Origin: Collinsella aerofaciens
GTDB lineage: Bacteria; Actinomycetota; Coriobacteriia; Coriobacteriales; Coriobacteriaceae
Direction: 5' to 3'
Assembly (NCBI RefSeq): GCF_028209395.1
Contig: NZ_JAQLDQ010000003.1
Location: forward strand, 62,001 to 126,000
DNA length: 64,000 nucleotides
Shown here in pieces: positions 26,484 through 35,017 of this stretch; within the stretch, counting starts at the first letter, position 1; each line of letters begins with the position of its first letter. A program made the translations under genes and the position numbers. The notes under the pieces are model-generated. The model saw only the letters and a program-made list of their open reading frames with translations, was not told the DNA's origin and searched no databases.

Positions 26484-29234
26484 ATGTCTGACAAGCGCCG
26501 TACCTTTGCCGTCATCGACGGCAACTCGCTCATGCACCGCGCCTTCCACGCCGTGCCGCCGACCATGAACGCGCCGGACGGTCGTCCCACCAACGCGATC
26601 TTTGGCTTTTTGAATATGTTCCTCAAGATGATTGACGCCTTTAATCCCGACGGCGTTGTTGTGGCGTTTGACAAGGGCAAGCCGCGCGTGCGCATGGAGA
26701 TGCTGCCGCAGTACAAGGCTCAGCGTCCGCCCATGGACCCCGATCTGCACGCACAGTTTCCAATGATCAAGGAGCTGCTCACCGCGCTCAACGTGCCGAT
26801 TCTGCAGTCTGAGGGCTGGGAAGGTGACGATATCCTGGGAACCATGGCGCGCCTGGGTGAGGAGGCCGGCTGCGACATGTTGCTGGTGACCGGCGACCGC
26901 GACATGTATCAGCTCGTGACCGAGCACGTCAACGTGGTCTCGACTCGCAAGGGCCTGTCCGACGTGGCGATCATGACACCCGAGAGCGTGGACGACCTGT
27001 ATCACGGCATTACGCCGGCCCTCGTACCCGATTTTTACGGTCTGAAGGGCGATACGTCGGACAACATTCCCGGCGTACCGGGCATCGGCCCCAAAAAGGC
27101 GAGTGCGCTCATCGCGCAGTACGGTAGCCTGGACGAAGTCATCGCGCATGCCGACGAGGTCAAGGGCAAGATGGGCGAGAACCTGCGTGCACATATCGAC
27201 GATGCGCTGCTGAGCCGCAAGGTCGCAACCATTCGCACCGATGCGCCTGTCGAGCTCGACTTTGAGGCGACGTCCTTCCCGGCGTTTTCTGCCGACGAGG
27301 TCTCCGCGGCGCTCGGCACGCTCGGCATTACGGCCATGCAGAACCGCTTCCTGGCGCTGATTGGCGGCGAGGGCGGGGTCGTGCCTGCTGCCAGCGCGTT
27401 CGAGATACCCGCGGTTTCGCGTGCCGCCGCTGGCGATGCGGAGGCACTTGCTGCCGTGGCGTCCGAGGTCGCCCGCGCGATTGATGCCGGCGAGTGGGTC
27501 GCCGCCGTGGTGGACGACGACAAGGAAGAGGGCGCGCTCTTTGGACTGACGCGCACGCTGTGGCTGGCGACGTCCAAGGGCCTGTTCGCGCTCGAGGAGG
27601 GCGACGGCGGTGCGGCGGCTGAGGTTGAGGGCTTTAACTTCGCCCACGGCGTGATTGCCGGCGTGCTCGCGCGCCTGTTTATGGAGGGCCGCGTGGCGAG
27701 CCCGGATATGAAGGCGCTGCTGCACGAGCTTTCGCCTATCGATTCCTCTGAGCCCGAGCTCATGGACCCGCTGTCTGCCGATTCCACGTGCATCTTCGAT
27801 ACCGTGGTTGCCGCCTACCTGCTGGATTCCGACCGCTCCGAGTTCGATGAGGCGTATCTGGCCGATACCTATCTGCAGATGTCGCTGCCTGCGGCGCGCG
27901 GTGCAGAGGGTGCCGGCGAGGACGCTCCTGCACCCGCCGCCCGTACGGCAGCCTTGACGCTGGCGCTGGTCGCACCGCTGCGCGACCGCATGACCCGCGA
28001 GAACGCCGCCAACGTGTTCGATGGCATCGAGATGCCGCTTGTGCCGGTGCTTGCCAAGATGGAGCGCGCGGGCATGCTCGTGGATCCCGATCGGTTGCGC
28101 AGTCTGTCCGAGGGCCTGGCGACCCAGATCACCGAGGTCGAGCGAAGCATTCGCGACCTGGCGGGTGACGAGACCTTTAATATTGGCAGTCCCATGCAGC
28201 TGTCGCACGTGCTCTTTGATGTGATGGGGCTTCCGACCAAGGGCCTCAAGAAGACTAAGCGCGGCTATTATTCGACCAACGCCAAGGTGTTGAGCGATCT
28301 TGCCCGCGACCACGAGATCGTGCGTCTGATTTTGGACTGGCGTGAGAAGTCCAAGATTAAGTCGACCTATCTGGACACGCTAGGTCCGCTGCGCCGCGGT
28401 GACGGTCGCGTACACACTACGTACAACCAGACCATCACCGCGACGGGGCGTCTGTCTTCGAGCGACCCCAATCTGCAGAACATCCCGACGCGCTCGGAGC
28501 TGGGCCGCACCGTCAAGACGGCGTTCTCGGCAGGCGAGGGCAGCGTCTTTTTGGCGGTGGACTACTCGCAGATCGAGCTGCGTCTGCTCGCGCACCTCTC
28601 GGGTGACGAGCATCTGGTACGTGCCTTTAACGAGGGTGAGGACTTCCATGCCGAGACGGCCGCGCGCGTATTTGGCGTGCCGGTGTCCGAGGTGACACCC
28701 GATCTGCGCAGTCGCGCCAAGGCCGTGAACTTTGGCATCGTGTACGGCCAGCAGGCCTACGGTCTGTCGCAGTCGCTGCATATCTCGATGGCCGAGGCGC
28801 GCGATATGATCGATCGCTACTACGAGGCCTATCCAGGCGTGCGTACGTTCCTCGACAACGTGGTGGCGCGCGCCAAGCAGACGGGCTACGCCGAGACCAT
28901 GTACGGCCGCAGACGCCATATTCCCGAGCTCAAGGCTAAAAACCCGCAACTTCGTGGCTTTGGCGAGCGCACGGCCATGAACCACCCCATGCAGGGCACC
29001 GCGGCCGACATCATCAAGATCGCCATGGCCCGCGTAAGCCGCCGCCTGGAAGAAGAGGACTTTGCCGCCCACATGATCCTACAAGTACACGACGAACTGG
29101 ACTTTGAGTGCCCGGTCGAAGAAGTCGAGCGCCTAACCGCCATGGTCCAAGACGTCATGGAGCACGTCGTAGACCTACGCGTACCGTTGATCGCCGAAGC
29201 ATCGACAGGAGTGACCTGGGCCGATGCCAAGTAA
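26484..29234 (+). CDS. polA: DNA polymerase I
   Basis: A 916-residue repair and Okazaki-fragment polymerase. Residues 1-290 are the 5' nuclease domain (FAVIDGNSLMHRAFHA, the SEGWEGDDILGT and TGDRDMYQL metal residues). About 310-520 is the 3' exonuclease fold but without the acidic DxE motif, so proofreading is probably absent. About 540-916 is the polymerase: VDYSQIELRLLAHLSGD, RAKAVNFGIVYGQ and ILQVHDELDFE. The ATG at 26484 was preferred over an upstream GTG. Divergent from the aminopeptidase. Confidence 0.96.
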   Translation: MSDKRRTFAVIDGNSLMHRAFHAVPPTMNAPDGRPTNAIFGFLNMFLKMIDAFNPDGVVVAFDKGKPRVRMEMLPQYKAQRPPMDPDLHAQFPMIKELLTALNVPILQSEGWEGDDILGTMARLGEEAGCDMLLVTGDRDMYQLVTEHVNVVSTRKGLSDVAIMTPESVDDLYHGITPALVPDFYGLKGDTSDNIPGVPGIGPKKASALIAQYGSLDEVIAHADEVKGKMGENLRAHIDDALLSRKVATIRTDAPVELDFEATSFPAFSADEVSAALGTLGITAMQNRFLALIGGEGGVVPAASAFEIPAVSRAAAGDAEALAAVASEVARAIDAGEWVAAVVDDDKEEGALFGLTRTLWLATSKGLFALEEGDGGAAAEVEGFNFAHGVIAGVLARLFMEGRVASPDMKALLHELSPIDSSEPELMDPLSADSTCIFDTVVAAYLLDSDRSEFDEAYLADTYLQMSLPAARGAEGAGEDAPAPAARTAALTLALVAPLRDRMTRENAANVFDGIEMPLVPVLAKMERAGMLVDPDRLRSLSEGLATQITEVERSIRDLAGDETFNIGSPMQLSHVLFDVMGLPTKGLKKTKRGYYSTNAKVLSDLARDHEIVRLILDWREKSKIKSTYLDTLGPLRRGDGRVHTTYNQTITATGRLSSSDPNLQNIPTRSELGRTVKTAFSAGEGSVFLAVDYSQIELRLLAHLSGDEHLVRAFNEGEDFHAETAARVFGVPVSEVTPDLRSRAKAVNFGIVYGQQAYGLSQSLHISMAEARDMIDRYYEAYPGVRTFLDNVVARAKQTGYAETMYGRRRHIPELKAKNPQLRGFGERTAMNHPMQGTAADIIKIAMARVSRRLEEEDFAAHMILQVHDELDFECPVEEVERLTAMVQDVMEHVVDLRVPLIAEASTGVTWADAK

Positions 29235-29269
29235 GGCCACACCCACAACCCCAAAGTAACCAAAACAGA

Positions 29270-29302
29270 AGGGAGCCCCTCATCAACAAGGAGCTCCCTT
29301 CA
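29270..29302. terminator. Hairpin after polA
   Basis: GAAGGGAGC and GCTCCCTTC pair around a loop of about 15 bases. The T tract (ATTCAATT) is weak. Confidence 0.6.
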
Positions 29303-29369
29303 TTCAATTAAATTCAGCCAAAGTATCTAGACGCCAAGACGCCATCCGGGCGGCAAGCAAGTAACCTCA

Positions 29370-29498
29370 GGACCTGGCCGGGTGGCATGGGTTAACTTTT
29401 CGTAGATTCCGCACGCAAAGAAAGCCACTTAATGTGGCTTTCGTCTTGCGCAGGACCTGACCGAGCGAAAAGTTAACCCATGCCACCCGGCCAGGTCC
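29370..29498. repeat. Large inverted repeat with perfect 33-base arms and an inner hairpin
   Basis: Arms 29370-29402 and 29466-29498 are perfectly complementary. The 63-base centre has its own hairpin, AAAGCCAC (29421) with GTGGCTTT (29434). Outside the arms imperfect pairing continues (GTAAC on the left, GTTAC on the right). It lies between convergent polA and the HAD gene. The junction GGTTAACTTTTCG resembles GGTTTACTTTCG in the 15625 repeat. Confidence 0.9.
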
Positions 29499-29509
29499 GA
29501 CAAGTTACG

Positions 29510-30337
29510 TTAACGAGCCGCCAAGATGGCGTCGATGAGCGTCAGTACGCCCCCGTCGTTGTTGCTCGGAATACGCCACTTGGCGTGTGCGTTCATGTGT
29601 TCCTCGGCATTGTCCACGATAAAGCTGTGACCGACGCGCTCCAGCATGGGGATGTCGTTGTAGGTATCGCCCACGGCGGCGGCATCGGCAATATCGATGC
29701 CCAGGTGCTCGCACAGGTGCGCGACGCCGGCGCCCTTGTCGACGCCCAGGTTCATAAAGTCGATCCACTCGCGCCCGGCGTTGGTGACGTAGAGCTTGTC
29801 CGAGAACTCGGGGCTATAGGTCTCGCGGAAAGCGGGCTCGGCGTCGTAGCCGGGGAAGAAGACCGAAATCTTGTTGGACTCGAAATCAATGCCCTCAAAG
29901 CTGTCGACGTAGTTGATTGTGTTGTAGTAGACGCTGATCTCGTCGTGGTACTGATGGTCGCGGGCAAGCACGTAGAACTCGTCGAAGCAGCACAGGACGG
30001 GAACGGCGTGCGGGTCCTCCGAGGCACGGCTCAAGACCTGCTGATACAGCGCCACATCGATGTTGCTCTTATAGATATAGTTGCCGCGATAGATGACGCA
30101 GGCTCCGTTGTCGGGACAAAAGGCGAGGCGGTTCTTGATGCCCTCGAACATCTCTTCGAGCTTGGGGGCGGGACGTCCGCTGGCGGGGCAGAATACGATG
30201 CCGGCGTCGGCGAGCTTGTCCAGGCATTCGTCGAGGCCTTGCGGTAGCACGCGCTCGTCGGTCAGCAGCGTCTTGTCCATGTCGACGGCGATGAGCTTAA
30301 TGTTTCCGATATTGGCGTCCGATTCGTAAGTTTGCAT
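29510..30337 (-). CDS. HAD-superfamily (Cof/IIB type) phosphatase
   Basis: A 275-residue phosphatase. Motif I is AVDMDKTLLTDE near the N-terminus, motif II lies in CPASGRPAPKL, and motif IV is AAAVGDTYNDIPMLERVG followed by the family VDNAEEHMNAHA. The C2-type cap in the middle marks the Cof-like group, which acts on sugar phosphates and flavin or PLP precursors; the substrate is not predictable. Its stop is 11 bases from the large inverted repeat. Confidence 0.88.
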   Translation of the reverse strand: MQTYESDANIGNIKLIAVDMDKTLLTDERVLPQGLDECLDKLADAGIVFCPASGRPAPKLEEMFEGIKNRLAFCPDNGACVIYRGNYIYKSNIDVALYQQVLSRASEDPHAVPVLCCFDEFYVLARDHQYHDEISVYYNTINYVDSFEGIDFESNKISVFFPGYDAEPAFRETYSPEFSDKLYVTNAGREWIDFMNLGVDKGAGVAHLCEHLGIDIADAAAVGDTYNDIPMLERVGHSFIVDNAEEHMNAHAKWRIPSNNDGGVLTLIDAILAAR

Positions 30338-30480
30338 AAAGGCGAGCCTTTCGTTTCGAAATTGTTTCAGACGTTATAACCATCAACTCGTAGTCAGGCG
30401 TATTTTCGCAGGATTGGCGCGCGTTTGCACCACGCTTCACAAACTAATGAAAAAACTTTTCAGAAATTTGAATTTGTCGC

Positions 30481-30508
30481 TTGCGCTGCGGGCACTTTAG
30501 CGTAATAT
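30481..30508 (+). promoter_or_regulatory. Candidate argG promoter
   Basis: TTGCGC (30481-30486) and TAATAT (30503-30508) are 16 bases apart, with an A and T-rich upstream stretch. Transcription from here would include the leader peptide at 30612. Confidence 0.5.
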
Positions 30509-30611
30509 AGCGACCATCGGAAACGGAGACGGCAAAACAACCGCTTACCGAGGAAAAGGTACCGTTTACGATATTAGAATTGCGCCCGGCGATAGGTGAA
30601 AGGAGAGGCAG

Positions 30612-30686
30612 ATGCAGTTCGTAAAGATCATCACCACTGCAGACAATGCCATCCGACGCCAGCGCGCAATTTCCCGACGACGATAA
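30612..30686 (+). CDS. Arg-rich leader peptide of argG (putative attenuator peptide)
   Basis: A 24-codon open frame with an excellent ribosome site (AAAGGAGAGG ending four bases before the ATG). The peptide starts MQFVKIITTADNA and continues IRRQRAISRRR, then TAA. Six of the last eleven codons, counted before the stop, encode Arg (CGA CGC, CGC, CGA CGA CGA). CGA is little used in ftsZ and rpsA, which use mostly CGC and CGT. It lies 206 bases upstream of argG, the arginine-biosynthesis gene. I infer ribosome stalling when charged Arg-tRNA is scarce; no homologue is known to me. Confidence 0.75.
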   Translation: MQFVKIITTADNAIRRQRAISRRR

Positions 30687-30716
30687 CAATCGTCTCTGTC
30701 CGCATGGGGCGCAATG

Positions 30717-30835
30717 CCTCAACAGAGTCATTTTGAGGTCGTTGGGTTTTAAGCACGACATAGCCGCATGTTTCTAGGGCATGCCTGTGATGCATTCTGC
30801 TGAATAACCTGATATTGCACGGTTTTTGACCTCAA
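30717..30835 (+). promoter_or_regulatory. Alternative hairpins between the leader peptide and argG
   Basis: TTGAGGTC (30733-30740) can pair with CCTCAA (30717-30722) to form a hairpin followed seven or so bases later by TTTT, or with GACCTCAA (30828-30835) in a longer-range alternative. The two pairings exclude each other. This is the topology of an attenuator, although the T tract is poor. Only the complementarity is observed; the switching is inferred. Confidence 0.45.
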
Positions 30836-30892
30836 GGTGACTTGCAACTGACCGATGTTCTAACTAGCTACCAAGGGCGAAAGGAAACAGCC

Positions 30893-32119
30893 ATGAGCAA
30901 GGAAAAAGTCGTTCTCGCATATTCCGGTGGTCTTGATACATCCGTATGTGTCAAGTGGCTCCAGGACGAGAAGAATCTCGATGTCGTTTGTGTCTGCGGC
31001 AATGTGGGCCAGGAGGAGACCGGCCTGGACGCCAAGAAGCAGAAGGCGCTTGACCTGGGCGTTCTGGATTGCCAGGTGCTCGACCTGCGCGACGAGTTCT
31101 CCGATGAGTTCCTGACCAAGGCCATCGCCGCAAACTCCATGTACGAGAACAAGTACCCGCTGCTCTCCGCCCTGTCTCGCCCGCTGCTCGCCAAGAAGCT
31201 TGTCGAGGTCGCTCACGAGTTTGGCGCGACCTACGTCGCACACGGCTGCACCGGCAAGGGTAACGACCAGGTTCGTTTTGAGGCTGCCGTCAAGGCCCTC
31301 GACCCTGAGCTTAAGGTCATCGCCCCGGTTCGCGAGTGGGATCTGAAGTGCCGTCCCGACGAGGTTGCCTATGCCCACGCCCACAACGTGCCGGTTCCCG
31401 AGGGCGCCAACGACAACCCCTATTCCATCGACGACAACCTGTGGGGTCGTGCCATTGAGTGCGGCCACCTGGAGGATCCCTGGAACGAGCCGCTCGACGA
31501 CGCTTGGGTTATGACCAAGAATCCTGAGGACACGCCCGACACCCCGACGTATACCGAGATTGAGTTTGAGGCCGGCAAGCCCGTCGCCGTCGACGGCAAG
31601 AAGATGAAGCTCTCCGAGATCGTCATCGCCCTCAACAAGATCTCCGGCGACAACGGCTTTGGCCGCCTCGACCTGGTCGAGGATCGTCTGGTGGGCCTCA
31701 AGAGCCGCGAGTGCTATGAGGTTCCCGGCGCCCTGACGCTCATCACCGCCCACAAGGCGCTCGAGGACATTTGCGTCGAGGGCGACCTGCTCAAGACCAA
31801 GATCAAGCTCGAGCAGGATTGGGCCACCGCCGTGTATAACGGCCAGTGGTACAGCCCGCTCAAGAACGCGCTCGACGCCTTTATGGCCGACACCCAGAAG
31901 TTCGTGACCGGCACCGTCCGCCTGAAGTTCTTTAAGGGCAACTGCCATGTCGTCGGCCGCAAGAGCCCCTTCAGCCTCTACGACTACGGTCTGGCTACCT
32001 ACGACCGCGACACCACGTTTGACGAGAAGGCCAGCGCCGGCTTTATCGAGATCGATACGCTGTCGCTCAAGACGTGGGCAAAGGTCCAGGGTCCCAGCTC
32101 TGCCGCCGCCCAGGCCTAA
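30893..32119 (+). CDS. argG: Argininosuccinate synthase
   Basis: A 408-residue enzyme that condenses citrulline and aspartate with ATP. The N-type ATP pyrophosphatase P-loop AYSGGLDTSVCVKWL is at residues 9-23; HGCTGKGNDQVRFE and the YSIDDNLWGRAIECG block bind citrulline and aspartate. The ATG at 30893 follows AAAGGAAAC. A 555-base upstream region contains a promoter, a leader peptide and alternative hairpins. argH follows after a terminator and a small open frame. Confidence 0.97.
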   Translation: MSKEKVVLAYSGGLDTSVCVKWLQDEKNLDVVCVCGNVGQEETGLDAKKQKALDLGVLDCQVLDLRDEFSDEFLTKAIAANSMYENKYPLLSALSRPLLAKKLVEVAHEFGATYVAHGCTGKGNDQVRFEAAVKALDPELKVIAPVREWDLKCRPDEVAYAHAHNVPVPEGANDNPYSIDDNLWGRAIECGHLEDPWNEPLDDAWVMTKNPEDTPDTPTYTEIEFEAGKPVAVDGKKMKLSEIVIALNKISGDNGFGRLDLVEDRLVGLKSRECYEVPGALTLITAHKALEDICVEGDLLKTKIKLEQDWATAVYNGQWYSPLKNALDAFMADTQKFVTGTVRLKFFKGNCHVVGRKSPFSLYDYGLATYDRDTTFDEKASAGFIEIDTLSLKTWAKVQGPSSAAAQA

Positions 32120-32274
32120 GGCTTTTCCTTCCCTTGGTATCCGCGCGGCCCATCCGCGTGATACAAAACGGGCGCACGGGGTCCCTACCTTTCGTTATGC
32201 TTGCTGACACTTCTTAACATCGGTGGCCCCTACGTTCCGCCCGCATATATGACGCCGCGCTTGCGGCTGAGTCC

Positions 32275-32308
32275 GAGCCCCGCCGGGGTTGTCCGGCGGG
32301 GCTCTTTC
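32275..32308 (+). terminator. Intrinsic terminator after argG
   Basis: GAGCCCCGCCGG and CCGGCGGGGCTC form a perfect 12-base stem around GGTTGT, then TTTCT. It separates argG from argH, so argH needs its own promoter or read-through. Confidence 0.85.
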
Positions 32309-32356
32309 TATCAATTTGTCGGCCTTGCGCCTATATATATATGAGGAGTATCCAAT

Positions 32357-32527
32357 ATGTTCAATGTCATCGCGCATGCTTTACTTGCCCTCGCGCCCGA
32401 GCTCGATGCTGCAAAGGTCGAGGACGTCCCTATGAGCCTGAAGGCTTGGATTGACGGTTCGCAGGGCAACATCCGGAGGGAGACGTTGGGTGCCAAGTGC
32501 ATGGTGCGTCACTTCTTTGCAAATTAG
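32357..32527 (+). CDS. Small open reading frame between argG and argH
   Basis: A 56-residue frame starting MFNVIAHALLALAPELDAAK, with GAGGAG about ten bases before the ATG and an AT-rich TATATATATA stretch just upstream that could contain a promoter. The N-terminal half is hydrophobic, then charged, ending VRHFFAN. Codons 40 and 41 are CGG AGG, rare for this genome. It could encode a small protein or act as an argH leader. I do not recognise it. Confidence 0.45.
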   Translation: MFNVIAHALLALAPELDAAKVEDVPMSLKAWIDGSQGNIRRETLGAKCMVRHFFAN

Positions 32528-32645
32528 CTACATGGCCCCGCATGCAGTGGGGAATGTGCAAAACTAGCGGTTGGTAAATCGCTTTAGCGACAGGGCGCAT
32601 TGCTTTGGGCGCTTCGTTTGGTATTTGATGAAAGGGGACGATCCC

Positions 32646-34076
32646 ATGGCTCTTTGGGGCGGTCGTTTTGAGGCGGGCGTGGCCGAGGTCACGCAGGAGT
32701 TTGGCGCGTCGCTGCCGGTCGACAAACATCTCTATAAGCAGGATATCGCCGGCTCTAAGGCACATGCCAAGATGCTGGCCGCCCAAGGCATCATCAGTGC
32801 CGAGGACGAGCAGGCGATTGCCGAGGGCCTGACCGGAATCGAACAGGATATCGATGCCGGCAACTTCACCTTCGATATCAACGACGAGGACATTCATATG
32901 TCCATCGAGAGCGAGCTGACGCGCCGCATCGGAGAGGCCGGTAAGCGCTTGCATACTGGGCGTTCGCGCAACGACCAGGTGGCGACCGATACACGCCTGG
33001 GCGTCAAGGCGCTGGCCAAGGAGCTCATGGAGGCCAATCTTGAGCTGCGTCATGTGCTGGTGGATGCGGCCAAGAAGTACGACAAGGTGATTCTTCCGGG
33101 TTACACGCACATGCAGCATGCTCAGCCCGTGCTGCTGTCGCATCATCTGCTGGCGTATTCCTGGATGTTCGCGCGCGACTTTACACGCTTGAAGGCCGCC
33201 TTTGATGCCGCCGACAGCTGTCCGCTGGGTGCTGCCGCGCTTGCCGGCACGAGCTATCCGCTCGATCGCCAGATGACGGCTGCCGAACTTGGTTTTGCGG
33301 GCGTGATTCCCAACTCGCTCGATGCGGTTTCCGACCGTGATTTCCTGCTCGATCTGCATTACGCCGGCTCCGTCATGGCCATGCACCTGTCGCGTCTTTC
33401 CGAGGAGATCGTGCTGTGGTCGAGCTCCGAATTTGGCTTTATCACGCTTTCAGACTCCTACTCCACCGGCTCGTCCATCATGCCGCAGAAGAAGAATCCC
33501 GACTTTGCCGAGCTTATTCGCGGCAAGAGCGGCCGTGTCTATGGCAACCTGGTGCAGCTGCTCGTAACCATGAAGGGCCTGCCGCTCGCCTATAACAAGG
33601 ACCTGCAGGAGGACAAGGAGGGCGCGCTCGATACCGCTCACACGCTCATGCAGTGCCTGTCGGTTATGGCCGGAATGATTTCGACTTGGACCGTCAACGA
33701 GGATGCCATGGCGCGCGAGTGCGGCGTGGGACACCTTGCCGCCACTGATGTTGCCGATTACCTGGCTAAGCGTGGTCTGCCGTTCCGCGAGGCACATGCC
33801 GTGGTGGGCCATCTGGTCCTGATGTGTGAGAAGCGCGGCTGCAATCTTGAGGACCTGCCATTTGAGGTGTTCCAGGAGGCGAGCCCGCTCTTTGAGCACG
33901 ACATTACCGAGGCGCTCGATATCCCGTCGATTGTCGCCGCGCGCACGACCGAGGGCGGCACCGCTCCTGCCGCCGTTGCCGTGCAGCTGCAGCGTGCCGA
34001 GGCACAGTTCGTGGCCGACGAAGGCGCGTTTGGATCGCTAACCAAGGTCGTCGAGATGGGTCACGGGGCAAAGTAG
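32646..34076 (+). CDS. argH: Argininosuccinate lyase
   Basis: A 476-residue member of the fumarase/aspartase superfamily that splits argininosuccinate into arginine and fumarate. WGGRFEAG at the N-terminus, HTGRSRNDQVATD, the PGYTHMQHAQP region with the catalytic His, and the superfamily signature GSSIMPQKKNPD are all present. The ATG at 32646 follows AAAGGGG. It completes the last two steps of arginine synthesis with argG. Confidence 0.97.
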   Translation: MALWGGRFEAGVAEVTQEFGASLPVDKHLYKQDIAGSKAHAKMLAAQGIISAEDEQAIAEGLTGIEQDIDAGNFTFDINDEDIHMSIESELTRRIGEAGKRLHTGRSRNDQVATDTRLGVKALAKELMEANLELRHVLVDAAKKYDKVILPGYTHMQHAQPVLLSHHLLAYSWMFARDFTRLKAAFDAADSCPLGAAALAGTSYPLDRQMTAAELGFAGVIPNSLDAVSDRDFLLDLHYAGSVMAMHLSRLSEEIVLWSSSEFGFITLSDSYSTGSSIMPQKKNPDFAELIRGKSGRVYGNLVQLLVTMKGLPLAYNKDLQEDKEGALDTAHTLMQCLSVMAGMISTWTVNEDAMARECGVGHLAATDVADYLAKRGLPFREAHAVVGHLVLMCEKRGCNLEDLPFEVFQEASPLFEHDITEALDIPSIVAARTTEGGTAPAAVAVQLQRAEAQFVADEGAFGSLTKVVEMGHGAK

Positions 34077-34127
34077 GGGTTTGGCTGAAGCCGTTTTGGC
34101 CATGTATTGATAAATCGTTTTCGCTTT

Positions 34128-34160
34128 ACGGGTGCCTACTGATGTAGGCGCCCGTATTTT
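34128..34160 (+). terminator. Intrinsic terminator after argH
   Basis: ACGGGTGCCTAC and GTAGGCGCCCGT form a 12-base stem with a TGAT loop, followed by ATTTTGTT. The rest of the gap to ndk (34161-34460) holds an AT-rich stretch with a direct repeat of TTNAATAAA and a weak promoter-like TTTAAC/TACGAT pair at 34369-34397; I see no convincing gene in it. Confidence 0.85.
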
Positions 34161-34460
34161 GTTGCTATGGGGGAGGGGCTTGTCGAGAACTTCTGTTGGA
34201 CCTTTGGACAGGTTGTGAAGGGGATACGTTCGCGGGCGGCAACCGACCGCCTGCTCTGTTCGATGTGGTTGATGAGCGGTCGGATGGTACTCTAATCGGG
34301 CTTCGAAACAGAAGTGACACATATGGAGCGCTTTAATAAATTGCAGCGTTTCAATAAACAGCTTTTTGTTTAACTGCAGCTAAAACTCTGTTACGATGCA
34401 GTCCAGGCGGGTGCCGGAATGGGACTTGGGCACGCGCGAACCTACTTGAAAGGCTACCTT

Positions 34461-34865
34461 ATGGCTATCGAGAAGACCTTCATCATGATTAAGCCCGACG
34501 CCGTGCGCGATCGCAAGATCGGCGAGATCGTTGCTCGCATTGAGCGCAGCGGCCTTGTCATCGAGCGCATGGAGATGACCACGCTCGAGCGCGCTACCGT
34601 CGAGGAGCACTACGCCCATCTGGCCGACAAGCCCTTCTTTGGCGGTCTCTGCGACTTTATGACGAGCGGTCCGGTCGTCAAGATGGTCGTTTCCGGTCTC
34701 TCCGCTGTTTCCAAGATGCGCACCCTTATGGGCGCTACCAACCCGCTTGATGCTGCTCCTGGCACCATCCGCGGCGACTTCGCTGTCGATGTCAACGCCA
34801 ACGTGATCCACGGCTCCGACTGCCTGGAGAACGCCGAGATCGAGATCAAGCGCTTCTTTGGCTAA
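34461..34865 (+). CDS. ndk: Nucleoside diphosphate kinase
   Basis: A 134-residue enzyme that transfers the gamma phosphate between nucleotides by a phospho-His intermediate. KTFIMIKPDAVRD opens the fold, MGATNPLDAAPGTIRGDF is the nucleotide-binding Kpn-loop region, and the active His is in NVIHGSDCLENA. The ATG at 34461 follows GAAAGG. Length is slightly below the usual 137-150. Flanked by terminators. Confidence 0.96.
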   Translation: MAIEKTFIMIKPDAVRDRKIGEIVARIERSGLVIERMEMTTLERATVEEHYAHLADKPFFGGLCDFMTSGPVVKMVVSGLSAVSKMRTLMGATNPLDAAPGTIRGDFAVDVNANVIHGSDCLENAEIEIKRFFG

Positions 34866-34903
34866 ACCAGCTTTGACTCCTTAAAGCTGTTAGCGTGTGG
34901 CTT

Positions 34904-34938
34904 GGGCGCTGCGGAATTCCATCCGCGGCGCCCTTTTT
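34904..34938 (+). terminator. Intrinsic terminator after ndk
   Basis: GGGCGCTGCGGA and TCCGCGGCGCCC pair (one mismatch) around a six-base loop, then TTTTT. Confidence 0.9.
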
Positions 34939-34955
34939 ATTCCAAAATCTATGAA

Positions 34956-34990
34956 GGGACCCGCTCGGACATGAGTTCCGAGCGGGCCCC
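34956..34990 (-). terminator. Hairpin downstream of rpiB (minus strand)
   Basis: GGGACCCGCTCGG and CCGAGCGGGCCCC pair around a nine-base loop. It lies 28 bases past the rpiB stop; the following T content on the minus strand is modest. Confidence 0.65.
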
Positions 34991-35017
34991 TGCTGTTAGC
35001 TTGTGGCACTGAGTAGT

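Noticed and set aside
26385..28313. 642-codon frame antisense to polA
   Set aside because: Shadow of polA; the polymerase frame has clear catalytic motifs and this one has none.
30440..30600. ArgR box upstream of argG
   Set aside because: Only a single TTTGAATT-like half-site is present; not enough to call an operator.
34323..34373. 16-codon frame MERFNKLQRFNKQLFV before ndk
   Set aside because: Weak ribosome site and a simple direct repeat (TTNAATAAA) explain it; no link to ndk function.
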